64,000 bases of DNA. Source: Alphaproteobacteria bacterium. Its GTDB lineage: Bacteria; Myxococcota_A; UBA796; GCA-2862545. Both the position numbers and the translations under genes were made by a program. Shown piece after piece: positions 33,246 through 41,441 of this stretch. The stretch covers positions 68,066-132,065 of the forward strand of contig JACKEQ010000015.1 of the NCBI GenBank assembly GCA_020632885.1. The letters run 5' to 3'. Under the pieces are notes generated by a model that was not told the origin of the DNA, made no database searches, and was given only the letters and a program-made list of their open reading frames with translations. Numbering within the stretch: the first letter of the stretch is position 1; every line of letters begins with the position of its first letter.

Positions 33246-36200
33246 GGTGGGCCTTCCAGAGGCGCACGCCCAGCGGCTCGCCGAGGGCACCCACGAGCAG
33301 CTTCAGCTCCAGGAGGCGACCGAGGGACACGTGCTGCTGGTTGTGCAGGGTGGTGGTGAGCTTGGTGGCGGTGTCCTGCAGGTGCTTGCGGCCGGGGTCG
33401 TAGAGCCGCACGCGCTGGGTGGGCGGGTCGTCCGGGACGGAGCCGGTGATCACGGCCCGGACGGGCACCGAGACCGGCGAGGACGCGTGCTTCAGGCGGT
33501 GGGCGCCCGTCTCGCCCTTCAGGAGCGTGGCCGCGTGGGAGCCCTGGAACCGCAGGGACTTCACGGACGGGTGGCCCTTCATGATCAGGCCCAGGAACTC
33601 GTGGGCCGACTGCCGCTTCTCGGGGCTCGGCCACTTCCGGTCGCCGTCGAGCACGGTCCACCCGCGCTGGAGCGCGAGGTCGAGGTAGATGCCGATGAGC
33701 TCCTTCCGGAAGCCCGGCTGGTCGTCCTCGGCGGGGTAGAACGCGAGGGTGATGCCGTCCGCCGTGGGTAGCCGGCAGCCGGCGAGTTCGAGGGTGGCGG
33801 TGCTCAGCGCCTCGGCGGCCTCGTCGGTGGCCCGTCGGAGCTCGTCGAGGTCGGCGGGATCGCGGTCCTGCCAGGCCTCGTGCACGAGGTCCTCCACGGC
33901 CGCGATGCCCTCCCGTGCGGCCTTCAGGGCGTCCACGGCGTCCCGGACCCCCTGGAGCGCCCGGGAGCGCGCGGTGGCCGCGGTCTGGTCGGCCCAGAAG
34001 CGCTTGCTGGTCATCAGGCGGTCCACGAGGGCGATCTCGTGGCGGGCGTCCCGGGCCACGGGCGCCGACGCCCAGCACCCCGCGACGTAGCGGAGGTCGG
34101 CGAGCCGCTCCATCAGGCCCTTCAGGCCGTCCACGTCCGCGGAGGCCGTCGACGCGCCGAGGTTCACGAAGCGCAGCCCGCGCCGCCCGACCTCCACGCG
34201 CACCGAGGGCGCGCCGCCGCGCTCGGAGAGGTGGCGGGCCAGGGGGGCGGTGAGGTGCGTCTGCACGGCGCGCTGGAGGGGCCGGGCGCCGTACTGCGGG
34301 TCCACGCCGCGCTCGGCGAGCCAGGCCACGGCTGCGGGGTCGACCTCGAGGGCGACGCCCCGCGTGCGGAGCCCCGGACGGCGCGCGACGCCGGCGACCT
34401 CCCGATGGGCGATGTGCCCGATGGCGTCCGCCCCCAGGGACGCGAAGGGCACCACCTGGTCGATCCGGTTGAACAGCTCGGGCCGGAAGAAGCGCTCGAC
34501 CTCCGCGAGCACGTGCTGCTGGAGCGCGGCGCCAGGGTCGCCGCCGAAGCCTGTCGGCCGCCGGAAGGTGCCGATGCCGAGGTTGGACGTGAGCAGCACG
34601 ACGGTGTTCCGGAAGTCGGCGACGGTGCCGTTCGCGTCGGAGAGGCGTGCCTCGCCGAGGACCTGGAGCAGCAGGTCGAACACCGCGGGGTGGGCCTTCT
34701 CGATCTCGTCGAGGAGGACGACGGAGAAGGGACGGCGGCGCACGGCAGCGACGAGACCCGCGGACGGATCGAGCAGGCGGGCGACGCAGTCGGGGCCCGA
34801 GAGCTCGGACATGTCGAAGCGAACGAGACGCGCGGGGGTGCGGGGGTCGTCGGCACCGCGCCCGCCGAACAGCCAGCGCGCCAGGGCCTTCGCCGCCTCG
34901 GTCTTCCCCACACCCGTGGGCCCGACGAAGAGGAAGGATCCGAGCGGACGGTCGAGGTCGCTCATCCCGCCCTTGATGACCGCCACGAGGTCCACCAGGC
35001 GCTCGACCGCGTCGTCCTGGCCCACCAGGGCGGACGCGAAGGCCTGCCGCACGGACTCGGGGTCGAGGGGGAGGTCGTCGCGCACGAGGATCTCGGGCAG
35101 ACCGGTCTCCGCGCAGAACCGCCGGAGGACGTCGGTGCGGTCGAGGGGCCCGGGGAGCCCGAGCGCACGGGCCTCGGCGGCCAGACGGCGGAGGAAGTGG
35201 GCCGCGGTGCCGAGCCGCGCGTCGCGCGGGCCGTAGCGCACGGCGAGCTCCATGGCGGCATCCACGCCGTCGGAGGCGACCGGCACGGGCAGGGTGGCCG
35301 CGAGCTTCTCGAGGATCGGGCGCGGCTCGGCGGGCGGGGTGAGCCGCCAGGGCGTGAAGAGCCTCGCGAACCCGGCGTCCTTCGCCTCCAGGCGCCCCCA
35401 GGCGGCCTCGCTGCACTCGCCGAGCACACGGAGCTGCCCGTTGGACAGGAACGGCTTGAGCACCTGGGAGACGTTCATGTCGCTGCCCACGTGCTTCCCG
35501 GCGTCGAGGAGCGGCAGGGGGTCGCCGATCAGCCAGAGCCCCTCGGCCTCCCCGAGCTCGTGCACCGCGGCGAGGGTCTGACCCCGCCAGCCCGCCATGG
35601 ATCCGGCGTGCACCAGCCGCGAGGCGTCCAGGAACCACGCCCTACGGCCCTCCAGGACCTTCACGGCCTGCTCGATCACCGCGGACTTCCCCGCCAGCGG
35701 CGGCCCCACGACCACCACGGCCGCCCCGGGGCGCTCGAGCATCCGGAGCAGCTCGGCCACCTCGCCCTCGCGTCCCCAGGCCCCCACGAGGGCGTCGCGG
35801 TGCTCCGTCCACTCCATGCCCAGCCGATCGAGGGTGGGCGTGGGCACGCGCTTCTCGCGCTCCTTCTCCTCCTCGGTCTTCGCCGGTACGGGCTCGGGGA
35901 GCAGCATGGAGCCCGCGTGCTCGCCCGTGAACGCCTCGAGGCTGGCGGGCTCCACGTCCAGCGGGAGGACCTGCAGCGAGAGCCCCGACCCCGCCTGACG
36001 CTCCAGGCGGACGGGCAGCGTGGCGCCCTCGAGCATCCGCTCGACGAGCTCGCGCACGGCGGCGCGGAGGTCGTCGTCCTGGCCGATCCACAGGCTCGCG
36101 TCGAAGGCCGGCAGGCGCACGCGGAGGTGCGCGAGGTCCGGCTCCACGAGGGCGTCCACGTCGAGGGATCGGGAGCTCTGGTCCTCCTCGCCCGCGAGCT

Positions 36201-36453
36201 TCAGGGCGCTGCCGACCTCCACGCGCACCACCTCGCGTCCGCGCGGCGTCTGGAAGCGGTGGAGCAGCGAGGGGTGGGTGCGCTCGATGCGGTCGATCAG
36301 CGCGAGCTCCAGGTCCTCCCGCACGCTCTCGGGGTCCGTGCTCCACGCGACGAGGGGCGCGGGCCCCAGGGCGCGCAGCGTGAACGAGCCGTCGGGGTGG
36401 GCGTGCACCTGGATGGAGACGTCGAAGCGCAGGGGTCCCTCCGTTCGCGACAC
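33238..36453 (-). CDS. Clp-like AAA+ ATPase fused to RF2-like domain lacking GGQ
   Basis: 1071 residues from a GTG. Residues about 1-185: two HicB-like blocks. NBD1: Walker A GPPLAGKS (about 247) and weak Walker B LWLIGDPLP. NBD2: GPTGVGKT (about 509), VVLLDEIEKA, LLTSNLG, RPTGFGG (ClpP-loop-like), FFRPELFNRID, YGARPLQRAV. From about 765 the sequence follows RF2: a helical segment (FWADQTAATARSRAL), PCRF domain (YLDLALQRGW and LKGETGAHRL near 979, compared with YLRWAESRGF and LRTETGVHRL in E. coli RF2), then RVRLYDPGRKHLQDTATKL, which matches the last RF2 domain. Only about 30 residues lie between those parts, so the GGQ domain is absent. Probably a ribosome-docking unfoldase; this is inference. 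First gene of a two-gene operon; divergent from TerC, 47 bases away. Confidence 0.8.
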   Translation of the reverse strand: MSRTEGPLRFDVSIQVHAHPDGSFTLRALGPAPLVAWSTDPESVREDLELALIDRIERTHPSLLHRFQTPRGREVVRVEVGSALKLAGEEDQSSRSLDVDALVEPDLAHLRVRLPAFDASLWIGQDDDLRAAVRELVERMLEGATLPVRLERQAGSGLSLQVLPLDVEPASLEAFTGEHAGSMLLPEPVPAKTEEEKEREKRVPTPTLDRLGMEWTEHRDALVGAWGREGEVAELLRMLERPGAAVVVVGPPLAGKSAVIEQAVKVLEGRRAWFLDASRLVHAGSMAGWRGQTLAAVHELGEAEGLWLIGDPLPLLDAGKHVGSDMNVSQVLKPFLSNGQLRVLGECSEAAWGRLEAKDAGFARLFTPWRLTPPAEPRPILEKLAATLPVPVASDGVDAAMELAVRYGPRDARLGTAAHFLRRLAAEARALGLPGPLDRTDVLRRFCAETGLPEILVRDDLPLDPESVRQAFASALVGQDDAVERLVDLVAVIKGGMSDLDRPLGSFLFVGPTGVGKTEAAKALARWLFGGRGADDPRTPARLVRFDMSELSGPDCVARLLDPSAGLVAAVRRRPFSVVLLDEIEKAHPAVFDLLLQVLGEARLSDANGTVADFRNTVVLLTSNLGIGTFRRPTGFGGDPGAALQQHVLAEVERFFRPELFNRIDQVVPFASLGADAIGHIAHREVAGVARRPGLRTRGVALEVDPAAVAWLAERGVDPQYGARPLQRAVQTHLTAPLARHLSERGGAPSVRVEVGRRGLRFVNLGASTASADVDGLKGLMERLADLRYVAGCWASAPVARDARHEIALVDRLMTSKRFWADQTAATARSRALQGVRDAVDALKAAREGIAAVEDLVHEAWQDRDPADLDELRRATDEAAEALSTATLELAGCRLPTADGITLAFYPAEDDQPGFRKELIGIYLDLALQRGWTVLDGDRKWPSPEKRQSAHEFLGLIMKGHPSVKSLRFQGSHAATLLKGETGAHRLKHASSPVSVPVRAVITGSVPDDPPTQRVRLYDPGRKHLQDTATKLTTTLHNQQHVSLGRLLELKLLVGALGEPLGVRLWKAHRG

Positions 36454-36500
36454 AGAGCGTCGGAGCGCACGTTACACCGGGGCCGCTCGGAGGTCAGGCC

Positions 36501-37286
36501 ATGGATCTGTTCACCCTGGGCAACCTGTTCACGCTCGTGATGCTCGTGTTCCTGCAGGCGGTGCTCGGCATCGACAACCTGCTGTACATCTCCATCGAGT
36601 CGCAGCGGGTGCAGGAGGACAAGCAGGCCATGGTGCGGAAGTGGGGCATCGGGCTCGCGATCCTGCTGCGTATCGGGCTGCTCTTCGTGGTCACCAAGGC
36701 CATCGAGCTGTTCCAGAGCCCCTTCTTCGCGACCCACGTGCCGGGCGTCTTCGAGATCGACATGAACGTCCACAGCGTCATCGTGCTCGCGGGCGGGCTG
36801 TTCATCATGTACACGGCGTTCAAGGAGATCATGCACATGGTCACCATCGACGACCTCGGGCACGCGGAGGTCGGCGAGGGTCCCAAGCGCTCCATCGAGG
36901 TCGCCATCGCCTGGATCGTCGTCATGAACCTCGTGTTCAGCTTCGACTCGATCCTCTCGGCCATCGCGCTCACCAAGGTGCTGCCCGTGATGGCGACGGC
37001 CATCGTGATCTCCGGCGTGCTGATGATGGTGCTGGCCGATCGGGTGAGCGACTTCCTCAAGCGCAACCGGATGTACGAGGTGCTCGGGCTGTTCATCCTC
37101 CTCGTGGTGGGCGTGATGCTCGTCAGCGAAGGGGCCCACCTCGCGCACATCGTGGTCGGGGGCAACGCGATCCACGCCATGGAGAAGTCCACGTTCTACT
37201 TCTCGATCGCGTGCCTCGTGCTCGTGGACGTCGTGCAGGGCCGCTACCAGAAGAAGCTCGACCTGGAGCGCGCGTCGCAGCATTGA
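36501..37286 (+). CDS. TerC family integral membrane protein
   Basis: 261 residues with seven or so membrane segments. The TerC core is present: LGIDNLLYISI in the first hydrophobic part, and later VMNLVFSFDSILSAIAL, whose Asp residues in the membrane are the conserved feature of the family. A GGAGG site lies in the gap before ATG 36501. Family members are linked to tellurite resistance, manganese export at the cell membrane and late folding of membrane proteins. First gene of a run with the arginyl-transferase, hydrolase and RNase H genes; 47 bases from the divergent Clp operon. Confidence 0.9.
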   Translation: MDLFTLGNLFTLVMLVFLQAVLGIDNLLYISIESQRVQEDKQAMVRKWGIGLAILLRIGLLFVVTKAIELFQSPFFATHVPGVFEIDMNVHSVIVLAGGLFIMYTAFKEIMHMVTIDDLGHAEVGEGPKRSIEVAIAWIVVMNLVFSFDSILSAIALTKVLPVMATAIVISGVLMMVLADRVSDFLKRNRMYEVLGLFILLVVGVMLVSEGAHLAHIVVGGNAIHAMEKSTFYFSIACLVLVDVVQGRYQKKLDLERASQH

Positions 37287-37335
37287 GCGCCCCGTGTGTG
37301 GTCAGCGCGCTCAGTCGTTCCTACAATGACGGACG

Positions 37336-38364
37336 ATGGTCCACAGCGCGCCCCGCACGATCACGCCCGAAGCCCTGGACGACTACCTCGCCCGCGGCTG
37401 GTTCCGCTTCGGCGGCACCATGCGCACCACGCGGTTCACCGTGTGGGAGGAGCGGGACCTGCGCACCACGCTGTGGACGCGCACGCGCCTCGACGACTTC
37501 CAGTGGTCCAAGAGCAACCGGCGCCTCCTCTCGCGGACGCGCCGCGCCTTCCGCGTCGTCGAGCAGCCCGCGCGCCTCGACGCGGCCCACGAGGCCCTCT
37601 ACGCCCGCTACATCCGGCACGTCGGCGGCGAGCGGCCCTCCACCCTCATCGACTTCCTGGGGGGCGAGGATCTCCACGCCTGCTTCGCGACGCGCGAGCT
37701 CGCGCTCTACGACGGTGAGCGCCTGGTGGCGTTCAGCTACTTCGACCAGGGCCGCACGAGCCTGATGAGCCTCCTCGGCGTGTTCGACCCCGATCTGGAG
37801 CGCGCGAGCCTGGGCTACGCCACCCTGGCCCTCGAGGTGGAGCACGGCCTGCAGCACGGCCTCGAGCACCACTACAGCGGCTACGTCCTGCCCGGCGAGC
37901 CGCGCATGGACTACAAGACCCGCATCGGCGGCATGCAGTTCCTGCACCCGGACGCCATGGACTGGCAGGACTGGGAGCACCTCGACCACGACCTGCTGCC
38001 CGACCGTCGCACGCTGAACGCCCTCGACCGGGTGGGGCGTGCGCTCACGCGGTACGGCGTGCCCGCGCGGCGCCTGCTCAACCCGCTCTTCGAGATTGCG
38101 GACAGCCCGGCGATCACGGAGCGGATGGTGGATCAGCCCGTGTTCCTGATGGTCGGACGGGGGGGCGCGCCGATCCCCATGGTCACCTGGGACGACGAGG
38201 CCCGCCGCTACGACCTCTGGATGGGCGTGCCTGCGGTCATCCGTCACCGGCGCTCCGAGGAGGGGCCCGAGAAGACCACGGGCACCGCGCTCATCCACCA
38301 GGAGCACGGTCGGTTCGGGCTCGCGGCGGACGTGGTGCAGGCCGTGCTGAAGCTCGTACGTTGA
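37336..38364 (+). CDS. Arginyl-tRNA-protein transferase-like protein (ATE/Bpt family)
   Basis: 342 residues. The C-terminal half has the GNAT-like ATE core, including GYVLPGEPRMDYKTRIGG, which corresponds to the family motif GYYI(P)GCxRMxYKxRFxP, and FQWSKSNRRLL in the N-terminal half that resembles the R-R-S-K motif seen in ATE and Bpt. The usual N-terminal CxxC zinc cluster is not seen, so it is a divergent member. Family enzymes attach Arg or Leu from tRNA to the N-terminus of proteins, making N-degrons for the Clp unfoldase system. Start ATG at 37336. The stop overlaps the TTG start of the hydrolase gene (TTGA). Confidence 0.7.
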   Translation: MVHSAPRTITPEALDDYLARGWFRFGGTMRTTRFTVWEERDLRTTLWTRTRLDDFQWSKSNRRLLSRTRRAFRVVEQPARLDAAHEALYARYIRHVGGERPSTLIDFLGGEDLHACFATRELALYDGERLVAFSYFDQGRTSLMSLLGVFDPDLERASLGYATLALEVEHGLQHGLEHHYSGYVLPGEPRMDYKTRIGGMQFLHPDAMDWQDWEHLDHDLLPDRRTLNALDRVGRALTRYGVPARRLLNPLFEIADSPAITERMVDQPVFLMVGRGGAPIPMVTWDDEARRYDLWMGVPAVIRHRRSEEGPEKTTGTALIHQEHGRFGLAADVVQAVLKLVR

Positions 38365-39179
38365 GGCGCCTGCTCCTCATCCTGCTCGGCGGGATCGCCG
38401 TGGGCTACCTGTCCATCGTGGGCCTGGTCTACGTGCTCCAGGACCGGCTGCTGTTCCCGGCCTTCCCGATCCCGCGCGAGGAGCTCGACGCGTGGGCCAC
38501 CGCCTGGGAGCTCGAGCAGGTCGAGGTCACCGGGGCGGACGGCACCAGGATCCTCGTGATGCACCGCCCCGCCGGGGGCGAGCGCGCGGTCATCTTCCAC
38601 CACGGCAACGGCGGGGGCATCCAGTCCATCGCGGCCATCGCGTCCTACCTGCCGGGGGTCGACGTCTACAGCTTCAGCTACCGGAGCTACCCGGGCAGCG
38701 ACCCCGTCCCACCCAGCGAGGCCGGGCTCATCGCGGACGCGCGGGCCGTCTGGGATCACGTCACCCAGGTGGACCACATCCCACCCGAGCGCATCGTCCT
38801 GCACGGCCAGTCGCTCGGGGGCGGCGTGGTGCACGGGCTGCTCATGGAGGTCACCCCGAAGGCCGTGGTCTTCGACTCCACGTTCACCTCGGCGGTCGAC
38901 GTCGCGCGGCGCCAGTACGCCTGGCTGCCCGTGGATCTCCTGATGCGCAACCGCTTCCCGAGCGCCGAGCGCGCGCCGCGGGTGAAGGCACCCGTGCTGT
39001 TGCTGCACGGCACGGACGACCACTTCATCCCCTTCGCCCACGCCGAGCGGCTCGCGGCCCTCCTGCCCGACGCGCGCCTGATGGCGGTGCCGGGGCGCGG
39101 GCACGACGACTGGCTGCTCGATCAGCCCGAGGTCCAGGCAGCCTACCGCGCCTTCGTGTCGTCCCAGATCGGCCCATGA
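38361..39179 (+). CDS. Membrane-anchored alpha/beta hydrolase
   Basis: 272 residues from a TTG overlapping the previous stop (TTGA). An N-terminal membrane anchor (LLILLGGIAVGYLSIVGLVYVL) followed by an alpha/beta-hydrolase fold of the BEM46/ABHD13 type: HHGNGGG oxyanion region, nucleophile elbow GQSLGGG, Asp in LLLHGTDDHFIP, and His near GRGHDDW. Serine, Asp and His make a complete triad. Substrates of this group are generally lipid or acyl esters; not predictable here. The end overlaps the RNase H gene by 4 bases (ATGA). Confidence 0.85.
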   Translation: MRRLLLILLGGIAVGYLSIVGLVYVLQDRLLFPAFPIPREELDAWATAWELEQVEVTGADGTRILVMHRPAGGERAVIFHHGNGGGIQSIAAIASYLPGVDVYSFSYRSYPGSDPVPPSEAGLIADARAVWDHVTQVDHIPPERIVLHGQSLGGGVVHGLLMEVTPKAVVFDSTFTSAVDVARRQYAWLPVDLLMRNRFPSAERAPRVKAPVLLLHGTDDHFIPFAHAERLAALLPDARLMAVPGRGHDDWLLDQPEVQAAYRAFVSSQIGP

Positions 39180-40144
39180 CCGCGCACGTGCTCTACCTGG
39201 CGGTGTCCGCGAAGGACGGCCGGTGCGCGTGGTCGTGGCGGCGCGTGTCAGGCGGCCCCTTCGCGGACGGCACGGGCACGGACCCCTGGGCGTCGCCGTA
39301 CCGTCTGCGGTTGCATGCGATGCTCGACGGTCTGCAGGCGGTCGCGGACGGGGAGGCCGTCGAGATCGTGACCACCGACCCCAACACCATCCGGCTGTTC
39401 GAGGAGTGGCTGCCGGCCTGGCGCACGCAGGGGTTCCGCAAGAAGGCCCCGGAGTCGTGGGACCTCCTGGAGGCGCTCCTCCCCCACGTCGACCGGGTGC
39501 CGCTGTCGTTCCGTCTGCAGACCTCGCGCACGGGTGACTTCCACGCCAAGGACTGCTCCCGGCACGCCAAGCAGGCGGCCGCGGCCATGGACCCACCCGA
39601 GGTGCGCACGGCTGGCGAGGTCACCGTGCGCGACGACGTGGAGGTCGTGGCGTGGACGGACGGCGGGAGCCGCAAGAACCCCGGTCCGTCCGGGTGGGGC
39701 GTGGTGCTGGTGCACCTGCCGACGGGCACCACGAAGCTGCTGCGCGGGGGGGACGTCGAGTCCACGAACAACCGGATGGAGCTCACGGCGGTCGCGGAGG
39801 CGCTGGCGAGCCTGACGCGTCGGACGCACGTGGAGATCCGGACCGACAGCCGGTTCGCCATCCAGGTGTGCACGGAGTGGCTGCAGGGGTGGAAGCGGCG
39901 GGGGTGGCGGAAGGCCGACGGAGAAGCCCCGGTGAACCTGGACGTCATCCAGCGGCTCGACGGTCTGCTGGTGCAGCACACGGTGCGGTTCACGTGGGTG
40001 AAGGGCCACGCGGGCGAGCCGGGCAACGAGCTGGCCGACGACCTCTGCAATCGCGCGATCGACGCGGTGCTGGCGGGCGGATCGCCGGACTCTGCGGAGC
40101 GTCTGGAGGCGCCTCCGTTCACGATCCTGCGCGGCGGTCGTTGA
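39176..40144 (+). CDS. RNase HI with an N-terminal inactive RNase H-like domain
   Basis: 322 residues from ATG 39176. The C-terminal half is a complete RNase HI: Asp in AWTDGGSRKNPGPSGWG, Glu in NNRMELTAV, Asp in IRTDSRFAI and Asp in GNELADDL. It cuts RNA in RNA-DNA hybrids, helping primer removal and R-loop clearance. The first 125 residues look like a second RNase H fold whose equivalents of the catalytic residues are changed (VSAKDGRCAW, LHAMLDGL, TTDPNTI), so probably a nucleic-acid-binding rather than a catalytic domain. Fourth gene of the TerC/ATE/hydrolase/RNase H run. Confidence 0.88.
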   Translation: MTAHVLYLAVSAKDGRCAWSWRRVSGGPFADGTGTDPWASPYRLRLHAMLDGLQAVADGEAVEIVTTDPNTIRLFEEWLPAWRTQGFRKKAPESWDLLEALLPHVDRVPLSFRLQTSRTGDFHAKDCSRHAKQAAAAMDPPEVRTAGEVTVRDDVEVVAWTDGGSRKNPGPSGWGVVLVHLPTGTTKLLRGGDVESTNNRMELTAVAEALASLTRRTHVEIRTDSRFAIQVCTEWLQGWKRRGWRKADGEAPVNLDVIQRLDGLLVQHTVRFTWVKGHAGEPGNELADDLCNRAIDAVLAGGSPDSAERLEAPPFTILRGGR

Positions 40145-40190
40145 CGCCGGGGCACGCAAGAGGCATGGTGGAGTAGTCTCTGGAGAGTCC

Positions 40191-41441
40191 TTGCTGTTCC
40201 TGGTCACCGTCTCCTTCGCGCAGGAGCTCTACGCGCTGCCACCCGCCCACGCCCACCGCGAGGTGGAGTGGGTCGACGAGGGCACGTACGTCCTCCCCCC
40301 CCCCGGGGCTGAGTCCCGGGGACGAGCGGTATGACGCCGCCGGGGTGTGGTGGCGCTACGAGGGCCCCAACCTCTACACGGTCTACCCGGAGTCGTACCC
40401 GGGCGTGATCGTCTCGCGTCCCGTCCCCGAGCCCGAGTCGTTCGACGCGTGGATGGCGACGGTGACGAAGGTGGACGGCGATGGCCAGATCTGGCGGATG
40501 GTGGACATCGACCCGGAGGTCTTCGACTCGCAGGCGATCGCGCAGATCGAGGAGAACATCGCCAACGCCACGGATGAGGACGAGGTCGACGAGTGGACGC
40601 CGTTCTCGTGGACCATGGGAACCTGCCCCGGCAACATCCCAGCTGCGATCTGGAGCGGAGAGACGCGATCGTCCAACACGTCCTTCTCCACGAACCGCGC
40701 AGCCAACGCCGTATATACCTATCTACCGGTGGCCTCTGTTCGGGCACTCTCGTCGCGGGGCCCGTCGCCGGGAGGAGCTACGTTGTCACCGCAGCACATT
40801 GCCTTGCCCCATCCGGTGGATCGACAGCGACCATGAGCTGGCTCTGCTCCCGCGGGAACAGCGCTCCAGGAGCAGACTGCCTCGACAACCCACTCGGAGG
40901 CTTCAGCGTCGCCGTCTCCCCTGCATGGCTGGCCGGGAGCACCCTCAGAAAGGACGACTTCGCCGTGATCACCTGGGACGAGCCCAGCGGCGTATTCCTC
41001 GAAGACCGCCAGAGATTGACGGGCCACGGCAGTACGCCGACACCGATCTCGACGCAGAGCAACTCGGCCATCCAAGCCGAGGCGACGGGGTACTTCGGGC
41101 ATCCGTCCTTCATCGTGCCGGTGCTGAGCCCGTTCACGTGTATGAGCACGAACGGTGCGTCGGTGGAGAACGGCTTCTCGCCCGCTCCAGCGCCGGGACG
41201 GACGATGTTCACGGAGTTCCGTACCGACCACAACGCCACCACCAACTACGTCCGCACCAAGCTCGACGCGACGAGTGGCCAGTCCGGCAGTGGGCTCGTG
41301 AATTGCCCAGGTGGCTGCTCCACCTCTGGCGGGGGCGAGGAGCTCGTGGGTATCTTCGTGGCGGGCTGGAACGAGCTGGGCACCTTTCGCACAGGAGGTC
41401 CCAAGTGGACACGATTCTCAGCGTTCGTCGCAGCACAATGA
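40191..41441 (+). pseudogene. Trypsin-like serine protease, two frameshifts
   Basis: The product of three frames would be one exported protease: a TTG-start signal peptide (LLFLVTVSFAQELYA, frame 3), a pro-region (frame 1) and a trypsin-fold catalytic domain (frame 3) with His in VVTAAHCLA, Asp in DDFAVITWDE and Ser in GQSGSGLVN. The first shift is in a C10 run at 40295-40304, where frame 3 changes to frame 1. The second, near 40705-40725 (AVYTYL to STGGLCSG), returns to frame 3. The shifts cancel. A homopolymer miscount in the first place is plausible, but the second has no homopolymer. Either a true pseudogene or an assembly problem. The end overlaps the following lipoprotein gene. Confidence 0.7.
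41393..41398 (+). promoter_or_regulatory. Ribosome-binding site deciding a GTG start
   Basis: AGGAGG at 41393-41398 is 6 bases before a GTG at 41405, inside the 3' end of the protease gene, while the next ATG (41438) has no comparable site. This is why I start the lipoprotein at 41405. Confidence 0.6.

Noticed and set aside
30123..33359. A 1078-codon open frame on the plus strand opposite the Clp operon
   Set aside because: It is a shadow of the high-GC minus-strand gene: composition is dominated by Arg/Gly/Pro/Glu/Val low-complexity runs and it has no domain. The minus-strand frame has complete AAA+ motifs.
33880..36540. An 886-codon plus-strand frame opposite the second Clp gene
   Set aside because: Same reason: antisense shadow with no recognisable domain, crossing into the terC start region.
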